Assembly: GCF_018885305.1 (NCBI RefSeq)
Contig: NZ_CP076544.1
Location: 2,356,001 to 2,420,000, forward strand
Reading direction: 5' to 3'
Length of the DNA stretch: 64,000 bases
Source: Curtobacterium sp. L6-1
GTDB taxonomy: Bacteria > Actinomycetota > Actinomycetes > Actinomycetales > Microbacteriaceae
The number at the start of each line of letters is the position of its first letter. The first letter of the stretch is position 1. Of this stretch, positions 34,821 through 43,457 are shown one piece after another. Below the pieces are notes generated by a model, which was not told the DNA's origin, made no database searches, and saw nothing but the letters and a program-made list of their open reading frames with translations. The position numbers and the translations under genes were made by a program.

Positions 34821-35825
34821 TCAGACGTGTTCCGGCGCCGCGTGCGGTGCCAGCGTCCGGACGGAGACGGCGTCGGGGTCGGTGTGGTCGAGGGCGGGCA
34901 CGTCGCTGCCGGGAAGGGCCGCGGCGGCCGCACCCGTCGCGACGGCCTGGGCGAGGCGTCGTCCGGGGCTCGCTCCGGCGACCTCGGCGAGCAGGTAGCC
35001 GGCGAGCGCCGAGTCCCCCGCACCGACGGTCGAGCGGGCCGTGATCCGGGGAGCCGCGGCGACGTGGCTGCCCTCGTCCGTGACGAGGACGGCACCGGCG
35101 CTGCCGAGCGTCAGCAGGACCGCACCGACGTTCCGCTCCCGGAGGCGCTGGGCAGCCGCCACCGCTGCCTCGAGGTCCCGCTCGTACTCGTCCGGGTCGC
35201 CCCCGACGACCTCGGCGAGCTCCTCGGCGTTCGGCTTGACCAGGTCGATCCGCTCACCGGACTGCAGCAGCGCGGTGAACGGCAGCCCCGAGGAGTCGAC
35301 CGCGATCCCGACGGTGTCGCCGTGGCGCTGCCGGACGGCCCGGACCAGGACGGCGTAGGCGTCGTCGGGCAGGCCCGGCGGCAGCGACCCGGCGAACACG
35401 ACCCAGCGCGCGGCCGGGCCGGTCGCGGTCGCACCGGCGGTGGTGGCGACGAGCTCGGCGAGGTCGTCGAGGCGCCCGGCCAGCGAGGGGCCCGGCTCGT
35501 TGAGCTTCGTGGTGGTCCCGGTCGGCTCGGTGACGGTGACGTTCGAGCGGAGCGGGGCACCGATCGGCAGCGCCGCGGTCGGGATGCCCCGCGTCGCCAG
35601 GCCCGCGAGCACCGGGTCGGACGCATCGCCGGGCAACACGGCCACGGTGTCACCACCGCTCGCGACGACGACCCGGGAGACGTTGACGCCCTTGCCGCCG
35701 GGCTCGGCCGTGGTGCGGACGGCACGCTGCACGGCGCCGCGCTGCAGTTCGCCGGAGAGCTCGATCGTGCGGTCGAGGCTCGGGTTCGGGGTGACGGTGA
35801 CGATGCGGGTGCTGCGCTCGCTCAT
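34821..35825 (-). CDS. fruK: 1-phosphofructokinase
   Basis: 334-residue PfkB-family kinase converting fructose-1-phosphate to fructose-1,6-bisphosphate. TVTPNPSLDRTIEL near the start, GGKGVNVSRV (PfkB signature 1, about 43-52), PNAEEL (about 210) and the catalytic GAGDSALAGY (about 268-277) are all present. ATG 35825 overlaps the deoR stop (ATGA). The 58-bp gap to fruA contains the fruA ribosome site and no clear terminator, consistent with cotranscription. Confidence 0.94.
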   Translation of the reverse strand: MSERSTRIVTVTPNPSLDRTIELSGELQRGAVQRAVRTTAEPGGKGVNVSRVVVASGGDTVAVLPGDASDPVLAGLATRGIPTAALPIGAPLRSNVTVTEPTGTTTKLNEPGPSLAGRLDDLAELVATTAGATATGPAARWVVFAGSLPPGLPDDAYAVLVRAVRQRHGDTVGIAVDSSGLPFTALLQSGERIDLVKPNAEELAEVVGGDPDEYERDLEAAVAAAQRLRERNVGAVLLTLGSAGAVLVTDEGSHVAAAPRITARSTVGAGDSALAGYLLAEVAGASPGRRLAQAVATGAAAAALPGSDVPALDHTDPDAVSVRTLAPHAAPEHV

Positions 35826-36610
35826 GCGACGACCACCTCGACGTCGGCGTCGGTGAACGCCTGGGCCAGGTCGGCCGGCGGTGCCTGGTCGGTCACGACG
35901 GTGTCGACCTCGTCGAGCCGGGCGAACCGCATGAGTGCCTCGACGCCGTGCTTCGCCGCGTCGGCGAGGACCACGCTGCGCCGGGCCGCGAGCACGTAGG
36001 CGCCCTTCACGGCGGCCTCGTACTCGTCGGGCGTGCTCAGGCCGAAGCCGGCGGACACCCCGTTCGTGCCGACGAAGGCGATGTCGGGGCGGAGGGCGCC
36101 GATCTGCTCGACCGTGGCGGTCCCGACGGCGGCGCTCGTGACCCCGCGGACGCGACCGCCGAGGAGGTGCAGTTCGACGTGCTGGCTGTGCTGCAGGGTC
36201 GCGGCGATCGGCACCGAGTTCGTGACGACGGTGATCGTCGCCCCCGCCGTGGCGGGCTCCCACCGTGCGAGTTCGGCGGCGACCGCGGCGCAGGTCGTGC
36301 CCGCGTCGAGGGCGATCGAGCCGGTGAAGGTCGGCGGGACCAGGCGCATCGCGGCGCGGGCGATGGCGGACTTGGCGGTGCCGTGCTGCCCCTCGCGCTC
36401 GGCGACGGTGAGCTCGACGACGCTCGACCGGCCGACGGGCACCGCTCCCCCGTGCACGCGGCGGAGGACGCCGGCGGACTCGAGCGTGTCGAGGTCACGG
36501 CGCACGGTCTCGGTCGTGACGTCGAAGTGCTCGGCCAGGCCGGCGACGGAGACCCGGCCGGCCGACTGCAGCGCAGCGGCGATGGCGTCGTGCCGCTCGG
36601 TTGCGTACAT
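35822..36610 (-). CDS. DeoR/GlpR family regulator of the fructose operon
   Basis: 262 residues. N-terminal DeoR helix-turn-helix (RVSVAGLAEHFDVTTETVRR then DLDTLESAGVLRRVHGGAV), C-terminal sugar-phosphate sensor domain with LDAGTTCAAVA and VGTNGVSAGFG, typical of FruR-type repressors that respond to fructose-1-phosphate. ATG 36610 has AAGGAG eight bases upstream. First gene of the operon, so likely autoregulatory. Promoter at 36645-36674. Confidence 0.92.
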   Translation of the reverse strand: MYATERHDAIAAALQSAGRVSVAGLAEHFDVTTETVRRDLDTLESAGVLRRVHGGAVPVGRSSVVELTVAEREGQHGTAKSAIARAAMRLVPPTFTGSIALDAGTTCAAVAAELARWEPATAGATITVVTNSVPIAATLQHSQHVELHLLGGRVRGVTSAAVGTATVEQIGALRPDIAFVGTNGVSAGFGLSTPDEYEAAVKGAYVLAARRSVVLADAAKHGVEALMRFARLDEVDTVVTDQAPPADLAQAFTDADVEVVVA

Positions 36611-36644
36611 GTGGCGAACTCCTTCGTTCCCGTTGGGTTCGAGC

Positions 36645-36674
36645 ACTGTACGTCGCAAAGCCACACGTTCGCAA
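36645..36674 (-). promoter_or_regulatory. probable sigmaA promoter of the fru operon
   Basis: On the minus strand TTGCGA (complement of 36669-36674) and TACAGT (complement of 36645-36650) are separated by 18 bases. The spacer holds a second TTGCGA-like half (TTTGCGACG), giving a direct repeat TTGCGAACG / TTTGCGACG that could be the DeoR-type operator. Confidence 0.55.
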
Positions 36675-36713
36675 CCGTTCCGCCGGGGAACCAACACGAA
36701 CGCAGGCTGGAAT

Positions 36714-36761
36714 GCCTGGAGGCGCGGGGCCGGTCGACGGACCGGCCCCGCGCCTCCAGGC
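36714..36761 (-). terminator. 22-bp-stem terminator downstream of the MacB-type operon
   Basis: Perfect 22-bp stem, arms 36714-36735 and 36740-36761, GACG tetraloop, GGAGGCGCGGGGCCGG core. About 60 bases past the permease stop on the minus strand and between it and the fru promoter region. Confidence 0.82.
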
Positions 36762-36823
36762 GGTCACCGCAGGCAGGCACCAGCGGTCGGGGCGCTCCCG
36801 CAGACCGCGCGCGTGCCCGCCGC

Positions 36824-38011
36824 TCACACGGCGGCGAGTGCCGACGTCGGCGGGATGCGCGCGGCCCGCGCCGCCGGGTAGAGCCCGGACACGCCGCCGA
36901 TCACCACGGTCGCACCGAGGCCGCCCGCCACGGCCCACAGCGGCACGGCGACCGGCCAGCCCTGCGCGAGGGCGAAGGCGATCGTCACGCCGAGGCCGAC
37001 CACGACCCCTGCGATCCCGCCGAGGAAGGACAGGAGCAGCGACTCGACGAGGAACTGGTCGCGGATGTTCCGTCGCCGGGCACCGAGCGCGCGGCGGACA
37101 CCGACCTCGGCCCGACGTTCGAGCACGGTGATGACCATCGTGTTCGCGACGCCGATGCCTCCGACGAGCAGCGCGACGCCGCCGATGCCGACCAGGAGCC
37201 CGGTGAAGGAGTCGTCGGTGGCGTTCTTCGCGGCGAGCGCGTCGGAGGGTCGGGTGACGGCGACGTCGTCCGGGGTCGTCGGCTCGATCGCCGCCGGCAG
37301 GAGTGCCCGCACGTCGGGCACGAGCGCGTCGTCGACCCGTGCGGAGACGGACGTAGGGTGTCCGTCGTACCCGAGCTCGGTCGCGAGGCCGCGGGGCACG
37401 AACGCCTGGTTGTCGAGGTCCGGAGCGAGGGCGAGCGGTTCCAGGACGCCGACGACCTGCACCCAGCGACCTCCGGTCCACAGACGCGTGTCCGCGTCGA
37501 CGGTCTCGAGGCCGAGCGCCCTCGCCGCAGCGGCACCGAGGACGACCTGCGGAGGGGCGTCCGCGCGGGTGTCGAGCCAGCGTCCGGACGCGACCGCACC
37601 GTGCAGTACGCCGGGCAGGTCACCCGAGGTCGCGAGCACCCCGATGCCCTTCGTCTCGGCCGCCGGCACGAACGGGTTGCGGTAGACGCGGCCCTCCGGG
37701 ACCTTCCCGATCGCAGCCGCTCCCTCGACGTGGTCCTGGCGGAGCACCGAGTCGAGCGCCGTCGTCGGGAGCGGCGGGGCCTCGCGGAAGCCCTCGGCCT
37801 TCGTCACCGTGAGGACGTTCGTCCCGAGGGTGTCGAGCACGCGGTCGAGGGCGGCCTTGCTCGAGGACGAGATCCCGACCACGGCGATCATCGCGGCGAT
37901 GCCGATCGCGATGCCGAGGGCCGACAGGACGACGCGGGTCGGGCGGGTCCGGAGTCCGAAGACCCCGAGCCGGACGAGGTCGGCCGCGCCGACGGTCCGC
38001 CGCGCGATCAC
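36824..38011 (-). CDS. ABC transporter permease, MacB/FtsX family
   Basis: 395 residues. One N-terminal helix (about 27-50, LSALGIAIGIAAMIAVVGIS), a large extracytoplasmic MacB_PCD domain (about 55-270), then three helices with the FtsX signature ERRAEVGVRRALGARRRNI (about 305-323). Works with the adjacent ATPase as a mechanotransmission-type exporter rather than a channel. GTG 38011 overlaps the ATPase stop (GTGA). Last gene of the module 36824-42740. Confidence 0.92.
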   Translation of the reverse strand: MIARRTVGAADLVRLGVFGLRTRPTRVVLSALGIAIGIAAMIAVVGISSSSKAALDRVLDTLGTNVLTVTKAEGFREAPPLPTTALDSVLRQDHVEGAAAIGKVPEGRVYRNPFVPAAETKGIGVLATSGDLPGVLHGAVASGRWLDTRADAPPQVVLGAAAARALGLETVDADTRLWTGGRWVQVVGVLEPLALAPDLDNQAFVPRGLATELGYDGHPTSVSARVDDALVPDVRALLPAAIEPTTPDDVAVTRPSDALAAKNATDDSFTGLLVGIGGVALLVGGIGVANTMVITVLERRAEVGVRRALGARRRNIRDQFLVESLLLSFLGGIAGVVVGLGVTIAFALAQGWPVAVPLWAVAGGLGATVVIGGVSGLYPAARAARIPPTSALAAV

Positions 38012-38733
38012 CGCGGGCTCCTCGTCGCGCAGGCACGGATCGACGCCGCGAGGGCCGTGGCGTCCGAGGTGGAGTCCTCCTCGACGGCGCCGTCACGCAT
38101 CCGCACCTGACGGGGCAGGGAAGCAGCGAGCTCGAGGTCGTGGGTGATGACGAGCACGGTCGTCCCCGCGTCGTTGAGCTCGCAGAGCAGTTCCAGGACC
38201 GCGGCACCCGCGGCGGTGTCCAGCGCTCCGGTCGGTTCGTCCGCCAGCAGCAGGGTCGGTTCGCCGACGACCGCGCGGGCGATCGCCACGCGCTGCTTCT
38301 CCCCGCCGGACAGCTGGTGCGGACGGTGGTCGACGCGGTGCGCCAGCCCGACCCGCTCGAGCGCCGCGACGGCCCGCTCCCGTCGCGCGCGCCGCGACAC
38401 TCCCGTGTAGAGGAGCCCGTCTGCCACGTTCTCGGTCGCCGTGGCGCCGGCCTGCAGGTGGAAGTGCTGGAACACGAAGCCGACGTGCTGTGCCCGCAGC
38501 GCCGACAGGGCATCGTCGGACAAGGTGCTGACATCGTGACCGGTGATCGTCACCGTCCCGCTCGACGGCCGGTCGAGCGTCCCGATGACGTTGAGCATCG
38601 TCGACTTCCCGGACCCGGACGGCCCCACCACCGCCACGAGCTCCCCCGCCTCCACCGACAGCGTGACACCGCGCAGCGCCTGGACGTCGCCGTACACCCG
38701 GGTGACGTCGTGGAGCTCGAGGACCGCGGTCAC
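38008..38733 (-). CDS. ABC transporter ATP-binding protein, MacB/LolD type
   Basis: 241 residues with Walker A GPSGSGKST (about 37-45), Q-loop FQHFHLQ, signature LSGGEKQRVAIARA (about 138-151), Walker B LLLADEPTGALD and H-loop ITHD. Sequence around the Q-loop and signature is typical of the MacB/LolD subfamily that drives FtsX-type permeases. GTG start and GTGA overlap on both sides give tight coupling to the adaptor and permease. Confidence 0.95.
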   Translation of the reverse strand: MTAVLELHDVTRVYGDVQALRGVTLSVEAGELVAVVGPSGSGKSTMLNVIGTLDRPSSGTVTITGHDVSTLSDDALSALRAQHVGFVFQHFHLQAGATATENVADGLLYTGVSRRARRERAVAALERVGLAHRVDHRPHQLSGGEKQRVAIARAVVGEPTLLLADEPTGALDTAAGAAVLELLCELNDAGTTVLVITHDLELAASLPRQVRMRDGAVEEDSTSDATALAASIRACATRSPR

Positions 38734-39773
38734 GACGGCACCACGACGCGGTCACCCGCACGGAGGTCACCGCGCACCTCGGCTCGACCGTCCGCGACGA
38801 ACCCGACCTCGACCTCCACCCGACGCGTCGCGCCTGCCTTCCCGACGACGTCGACCGCGAAGCCGGCGTGACGGGATGCGACGAGCGCGGAGACCGGCAC
38901 GGACAGGACGCCGCGTTCGGTGCGCCCCTCGGCGACGACCTGTGCCGACGCCGCGGCGGGGAGTCGGTGACCACCGGCGTCGAGCTCGATCGTCACCGTC
39001 ACGGTCTGCTTGCCGTCGTCGGTCTGCGTCGGTGCTGAGTCGACGACCTTCCCGGGGATGTCCGCCGCCGACCCGTTCACCCCGACCCGGACCGACGTCC
39101 CGACCGCGAGCACATCGGCGTCGCGCTGCGGAAGGTCCGCGGTGACGACCTGCTGCGGGCTCGTCACCTGCAGCACGTCGCCGCTCGGGGGCTGCCCGAG
39201 CGTCGCCGGAACCGACGCCACCCGGACGTCGCCGTCGACGAACGCGACCTGCGTCGCGTCGAGGCTGCCCGTCCGCGGGAGGTGGCGATCGGCCTGCCAC
39301 CGGAGGACCGCGGCCAGCGTCCGCCGGCCGAAGACGTCGTCCTGCACCACGTCGTACCCGAGCGCCGCGAGGTTCTCGTTCAGCTGCCGGACGTCCGCAC
39401 CGCGCAGGCCGGACTCGAGCGACCGCCAGAGGGGGGTGGAGCCGCGCATCGCGCGGACCGGGACCTCGTCGACGGCGTACAGCGGTTCGTCGCGGTGCAC
39501 GACCTGCCCCGGCTTCGGCAGCCAGGTCAGCGTGCCGGTACCGGAGCCCGGGACACCGACCGGTGCACCGTAGCCCAGGGTGCCGGCGACGGTCGTCGAG
39601 TCGCGGAGGTCGCCCCGTTCGACCGCGGCGGTCGCCGTGGACCGGGCGGGCGTCGCCGCGGCGTTGCTCGGCTCCGGGACGTTCGTGACCGCCCAGGTCG
39701 CGGCGCCGGCGCAGAGGACCACGACGAGGGAAGTCGCCGCCACACCGATCCTGGTCTTCGTCGCGCGCGTCAT
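38730..39773 (-). CDS. HlyD-like periplasmic/extracytoplasmic adaptor with peptidoglycan-binding domain
   Basis: 347 residues: N-terminal membrane anchor (about 9-29), barrel-sandwich/lipoyl-like start (GTLTWLPKPGQVVHRDEPLYAV, hydrophobic part read as GTLTWLPKPG), a PG_binding_1 domain (about 120-170, LRGADVRQLNENLAALGYDV), then adaptor beta-barrel domains (about 190-340). In Gram-positives such proteins link a MacB-type pump to the wall. ATG 39773 overlaps the upstream lipoprotein stop (ATGA). Confidence 0.88.
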   Translation of the reverse strand: MTRATKTRIGVAATSLVVVLCAGAATWAVTNVPEPSNAAATPARSTATAAVERGDLRDSTTVAGTLGYGAPVGVPGSGTGTLTWLPKPGQVVHRDEPLYAVDEVPVRAMRGSTPLWRSLESGLRGADVRQLNENLAALGYDVVQDDVFGRRTLAAVLRWQADRHLPRTGSLDATQVAFVDGDVRVASVPATLGQPPSGDVLQVTSPQQVVTADLPQRDADVLAVGTSVRVGVNGSAADIPGKVVDSAPTQTDDGKQTVTVTIELDAGGHRLPAAASAQVVAEGRTERGVLSVPVSALVASRHAGFAVDVVGKAGATRRVEVEVGFVADGRAEVRGDLRAGDRVVVPS

Positions 39774-40111
39774 CGTTCGCCACCCCGACCGTCGGACACG
39801 CGATCCCCGCTGGGGTCAGCACTCGGGTCACCCGCCGGGTCCTCGGCACCGGAGCACGCCAGGAGGTCCTGCGCCCACTGCGTCCCGTCGACGCCGGCCG
39901 GCGCGGCGAAGTCGTCACTGACGGCGTCGGAGTCGTCGAAGTCGTACCCCTTCTCGCGCATGCAGGTGCCGACCTCGCCCGGCGCCGGTCGACCGTCCCT
40001 CGAGGAGGTGGTGGTCGTCGAGGTGGGCTCGCCGCCGCCGCAGGCCGTGAGCACCATCGGCACCGTGAGTGCGCAGACGATCGCCGCGCTCGCCCTCGTG
40101 CGCCGGGTCAT
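39770..40111 (-). CDS. small lipoprotein with CMR-x-x-G motif (second of a pair)
   Basis: 113 residues. Signal with lipobox LTAC (lipid-modified Cys about 24). The mature part has GTCMREKGYDFDD, then PAGVD and a second Cys in LLACSG. The same order of elements occurs in the neighbouring lipoprotein, so they are paralogues. ATG 40111 overlaps the upstream stop. Such small CMR-motif lipoproteins are found beside MacB-type systems and HlyD adaptors in other actinobacteria (from memory); role unknown, perhaps sensing or substrate delivery. Disulfide between the two mature Cys is plausible. Confidence 0.8.
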   Translation of the reverse strand: MTRRTRASAAIVCALTVPMVLTACGGGEPTSTTTTSSRDGRPAPGEVGTCMREKGYDFDDSDAVSDDFAAPAGVDGTQWAQDLLACSGAEDPAGDPSADPSGDRVSDGRGGER

Positions 40112-40674
40112 CGGCTCATCGTCTTCGTGTCGGGGGCGAACTCCTGCAGGCATTCCTGCGAACGGTCCACGAAGCCCTGCTCGGATGCGCGGGGGTACTG
40201 GTCCGGGGACAGCATGAGCATGCCGGGGGACTGCTCCGGGTAGTCCTCGTACTCCTCGCGGATGCAGGACGCGACTTGCTCGTACTGCCGCGTCCACTTG
40301 TCCTGCTCGGCCGAGTCGGTGCGCTCGACACCGATTTCCTCGGCGCACTTCGATCCCGCTTCGGTCGCCTTCTCCTCGTCGACGCCGGAGGGGAACTGCG
40401 CCGCGCCGCTCTCGACGAGCGCGTCGCTCGGGTCCTCGACGTCGAACCCGGCGGCGCGCATGCAGGCGCCCCACTTCGCGCCGATGCCCGTACCGGCCGC
40501 GGCGGCCGGGGACGACGAGTCGGGAGCCTCGGAGCACCCGGCGAGGGCGACGACGAGGACGAGTGCGCCGGCCACGCTGGCGATGGTCCCGCGGGCAGCG
40601 GTCCCGCGGGCGGCGGCCGCGCCGGCGGTGGTTCGTGCGGTCCTGGTGGTTCGTGGTGTCGTGGTGTCGTTCAT
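40108..40674 (-). CDS. lipoprotein with CMR-x-x-G motif (first of a pair)
   Basis: 188 residues. Basic, Thr/Arg-rich N-terminus, hydrophobic core and lipobox ALAGC (Cys about 48). The mature part carries GACMRAAGFDVED, PSGVDEE, SKCAEEIG, ASCIREEY and QECLQEF, i.e. four further cysteines, so probably two disulfides. ATG 40674: a CAT-like -10 (TGTCAT) six bases upstream suggests it may also be transcribed from its own leaderless start besides the operon promoter. 47 bases after the kinase stop. Confidence 0.8.
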   Translation of the reverse strand: MNDTTTPRTTRTARTTAGAAAARGTAARGTIASVAGALVLVVALAGCSEAPDSSSPAAAAGTGIGAKWGACMRAAGFDVEDPSDALVESGAAQFPSGVDEEKATEAGSKCAEEIGVERTDSAEQDKWTRQYEQVASCIREEYEDYPEQSPGMLMLSPDQYPRASEQGFVDRSQECLQEFAPDTKTMSR

Positions 40675-40721
40675 GCCTCCATGACAGCGCGCGCGGCGTT
40701 TCGCGAGCGGGTCCCACCAGG

Positions 40722-41951
40722 TCACATCGGCGAAAGGTGGACGTCGACGACGAGGCCGCCCCCGGGGCGTGGTGCGGGGTCGACCCGCCACCCGTGCGCG
40801 ACCGCCACGGCCTCCACGATCGACAGCCCCAGCCCGCTGTGCCGTCTGCCCGTCGCCTCGCAGTCGGCGGGTACGGAACCGGCACGCGGCTCGGCCACGG
40901 CACGACGGAAGGGCTCGCGCAGCGTCGCCACCACGTCCGGAGCGAGTACCGCGCCCGGGTTCGTCACCCGCAACAGGTCGACGCGCAGCACGACGTCCAC
41001 CACGCCGTCCGGGGCGCTGTACTCGACGGCGTTGTCGATCAGGTTGCGGACGAGCTGGCGCAGCAGCACGGGCTCGGCCGTCACGACCGGTCCGGCACAC
41101 GTCGAGCCGGGAGGCGCGGGGTCGCGTCGGCAGCGCACTGTCACGTCCGCCCGCGCGCCCGTCCGGCGCAGCTCGTCGACGACGTCGTCCACGACCTGGC
41201 CGAGGTCGACCGGTCCCTGCCGTCCGTCGAGACCCCGCTCGGCCTCGGCGAGGACCAGGAGCGACTCGACGAGGTGTTCGGTCCGTCGGTTCTGCTCGAG
41301 CAGCTCGGTCTTCGCGCACGCCACCTCGTCGGCCGTTGCGTCCTCGTGCAGGCCGATCTGCACGGCCGCACGCTGGACCGCGAGGGGCGTCCGCAGTTCG
41401 TGTGATGCCTGCGCGACGAACCGGCGCTGGCTCTCGAACGCCGACTCCAGCCGGTCGAGGAGGTCGTCGACGGTCCGGGACAGCCGGCGGAGTTCGTCGT
41501 CGGGGCCGTCGAGGCCGATGCGTTCGTGGAGCGTCGACGCGGAGATGCGCGTGGCAGCCGCGGTGATCCGGTCGATCGGTGCGAGCATCCGGCGACTGAC
41601 GACCCACCCGACGCCGCCGGAGAGGACCCCGGCCGCACCGATCCCGAGGACCGACCACTGCCACTGGAGCGTCGCGACGACCGTGAGCACCGGCAGCTCG
41701 ACGTCCCCGCTGCGTTCGGCCGCCCCCGGCACCCGAGCAGAGGAACGGGGGTCCGGGCGGAGCCGGGGCCGCTCGACCTGGTACCGGTGCGCTCCGTCCC
41801 CGTCCGAGCTGTCAGCGACGTCGGTGACGACCGATCCGAGCGACGCCTGCGACCCGAGGTTCACCAGCGCGACGGTCGACCCGGTCACCGCCATCGAGGT
41901 AAGGGCGAACACGATCGCCGTGCGGACCCCGATGCTCCAGGTCCGTCTCAC
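40722..41951 (-). CDS. sensor histidine kinase (two-component system)
   Basis: 409 residues. Two membrane helices (about 10-31 and 98-118) enclose a 65-residue external sensor; HAMP (about 118-170), HisKA with phospho-acceptor in ASHELRTPLAVQ (His about 183), and HATPase with N-box LIDNAVEYSAPDG, then PFRRA and GLGLSIVEAVAVAHG (G2). GTG 41951 overlaps the response-regulator stop (GTGA). Adjacent efflux and lipoprotein genes suggest it senses envelope or antimicrobial stress. Confidence 0.93.
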   Translation of the reverse strand: MRRTWSIGVRTAIVFALTSMAVTGSTVALVNLGSQASLGSVVTDVADSSDGDGAHRYQVERPRLRPDPRSSARVPGAAERSGDVELPVLTVVATLQWQWSVLGIGAAGVLSGGVGWVVSRRMLAPIDRITAAATRISASTLHERIGLDGPDDELRRLSRTVDDLLDRLESAFESQRRFVAQASHELRTPLAVQRAAVQIGLHEDATADEVACAKTELLEQNRRTEHLVESLLVLAEAERGLDGRQGPVDLGQVVDDVVDELRRTGARADVTVRCRRDPAPPGSTCAGPVVTAEPVLLRQLVRNLIDNAVEYSAPDGVVDVVLRVDLLRVTNPGAVLAPDVVATLREPFRRAVAEPRAGSVPADCEATGRRHSGLGLSIVEAVAVAHGWRVDPAPRPGGGLVVDVHLSPM

Positions 41952-42616
41952 ACCGCGTACCCCTGGCCGGGCACCGTCCGGATCGGGTCCGGGTCGCCGA
42001 GCTTGCGGCGGAGCTTCGACATCGTGACGCGGACGGCGGTCGTGAAGGGGTCGACGTTGACGTCCCAGACCTTCTCGAGCAGGTCCTCGGCGGACACGAT
42101 CCCGCCGTCGGCGCGCAGGAGCACCTCGAGGACGCCGAACTCCTTGCTCGTCAGGTCGAGCGGCCGGCCGGCCCGCGTCGCCACCCGCCGGGCGGGGTCG
42201 AGCGAGAGGTCACCCCGGGCGAGGACCGGCGGCACGGGCGGCACGGCACGGCGTCCGAGCGCACGGACACGTGCGACGAGTTCTGGGTACTCGAACGGCT
42301 TCGTCAGGTAGTCGTCCGCGCCGAGCTCGAGGCCGGTCACCCGGTCGTGCAGCGCCGTCGCCGCGGTGAGCATGAGGACCCGCGTCACCGATCCACGTGC
42401 CGCGAGGCGTCGTGCGACCTCGTCGCCGTGCACCCCCGGGACGTCGCGGTCGAGCACGACGACGTCGTAGTCATTGACCGCGAGGAGTTCGTCGGCGTCG
42501 TCGCCCCGGTACGCCACGTCGACGGCCATGTCCTGCCGGCGGAGCCCGCGGGCGATCAGGTCGGCCAGGGAGCTCTCGTCGTCCACCACCAGTACGCGCA
42601 CCGGAACATCACACAT
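41948..42616 (-). CDS. OmpR/PhoB-type response regulator
   Basis: 222 residues. Receiver domain (about 6-120) with acidic pair VVDDE, phospho-acceptor Asp in VVVLDRDVPG (about 56), Thr in LMLTA and Lys in YLTKPFE; C-terminal winged helix (about 130-220) with LTSKEFGVLEVLLR and VRVTMSKLRRKLG. ATG 42616 is preceded by AGGAG at four bases. Cognate to the overlapping kinase, and the likely activator of the downstream transport genes. Confidence 0.94.
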   Translation of the reverse strand: MCDVPVRVLVVDDESSLADLIARGLRRQDMAVDVAYRGDDADELLAVNDYDVVVLDRDVPGVHGDEVARRLAARGSVTRVLMLTAATALHDRVTGLELGADDYLTKPFEYPELVARVRALGRRAVPPVPPVLARGDLSLDPARRVATRAGRPLDLTSKEFGVLEVLLRADGGIVSAEDLLEKVWDVNVDPFTTAVRVTMSKLRRKLGDPDPIRTVPGQGYAV

Positions 42617-42740
42617 CACGCTCCTCGGCGTCTCCTGAGCGGAGCACGACGCAGCCGTCCGGGCCAACGTCGACGACGAAGGAGACCGTGGCGGTCGGGG
42701 AGGCGGCGGTCAGCAGGGAGGGCATGAGGCGTGCGTCCAT
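42609..42740 (-). CDS. possible small protein or leader peptide upstream of the response regulator (43 aa)
   Basis: An ATG at 42740 opens 43 codons whose TGA (42609-42611) lies eight bases inside the response-regulator gene. The product starts MDARLMPSLLTAASPTATVS and ends in an acidic segment SGDAEERDV. Nearly all codons end in G or C, and it passes the regulator's own ribosome site in frame, as in translationally coupled leaders. No recognised family and no strong Shine-Dalgarno. A second ATG is at 42725. Confidence 0.35.
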   Translation of the reverse strand: MDARLMPSLLTAASPTATVSFVVDVGPDGCVVLRSGDAEERDV

Positions 42741-42880
42741 GGACACGAGCCTCGACGAACGCCGGTTTCGCCGACGTTGCGTCAGCCGGTCACGCCGAGG
42801 AGCCAGCGGCGCGGGAGGCGACCTCTGACCGGGCCAGACGTCGAGCGCGCCAGCGGCGCGGGGGACGCCCTCGGACCGGA

Positions 42881-43441
42881 TCAGGCGTCGAACGGCACCT
42901 CACCCGAACCGGTCGCGCTCACGCCGGCGCGCTGCCGGTAGGACAGGTGCCCGCCGAGGTACCCACCGACCGACACCGTGGCGAGCCCGACGTATCCGAG
43001 CGCACGGCCGGCCGCGTGGTTGCCGCGCTTCCGCTGCCACCACGACAGCCCGTAGAACGTGATGCCGACCCAGTTGACGGCCTGGTGCACCCACCCGGTG
43101 CGGAGCTGCTCGCGGTCGAGCTCGGACCAGTCGGTGTAGCCGGCGATGCTCGCACCCCCGGCGGACGCCACGCCGACGCCGACGAGGGTCGTCGCGGCCT
43201 TCTCGTTGCCCTTCCCGCCGATGAGGTCGAGGACGGCGGCCGAGATCCAGGCACCGAGCGGGACCTGCACCATGAGCGGGTGGATCGGGTGCCCGAACGG
43301 GACCCCGTGCAGGATCTGCCGGAGTGCCCGCGGGCGGATGAGGGCGTTGACGACCTTGCGGTCGAGGTCGACGGCCTTGTCGAGCACGCTGGCCTGCTCG
43401 ATCGAATCGGTCACGCGTCGCAGTGCTGCAATCTCCGGCAT
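42881..43441 (-). CDS. DUF2231 domain membrane protein
   Basis: 186 residues. An N-terminal soluble segment (1-45) leads into HGVPFGHPIHPLMVQVPLG (about 46-64), the DUF2231 hallmark with conserved His residues, then about four membrane helices. DUF2231 proteins are small membrane proteins of unclear, possibly heme- or metal-related, function. ATG 43441 is seven bases after TAGCGT (complement of 43449-43454), so a leaderless start is likely. Monocistronic. Confidence 0.85.
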   Translation of the reverse strand: MPEIAALRRVTDSIEQASVLDKAVDLDRKVVNALIRPRALRQILHGVPFGHPIHPLMVQVPLGAWISAAVLDLIGGKGNEKAATTLVGVGVASAGGASIAGYTDWSELDREQLRTGWVHQAVNWVGITFYGLSWWQRKRGNHAAGRALGYVGLATVSVGGYLGGHLSYRQRAGVSATGSGEVPFDA

Positions 43442-43457
43442 GCCGCTGACGCTAGAC

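Noticed and set aside
31253-35044. 1263-codon plus-strand frame across the beta-helix and fruA genes
   Set aside because: Antisense to two well-supported genes, with no recognisable domain and crossing a terminator.
40108-41664. Longer 518-codon frame for the first lipoprotein
   Set aside because: Its upstream part is antiphase to the histidine kinase; the lipobox places the true start at 40674.
42405-42425. Near-match GTCGTGCGACCTCG to the array motif
   Set aside because: Lies within the response-regulator coding region in an ordinary codon context and lacks the array geometry; chance match.
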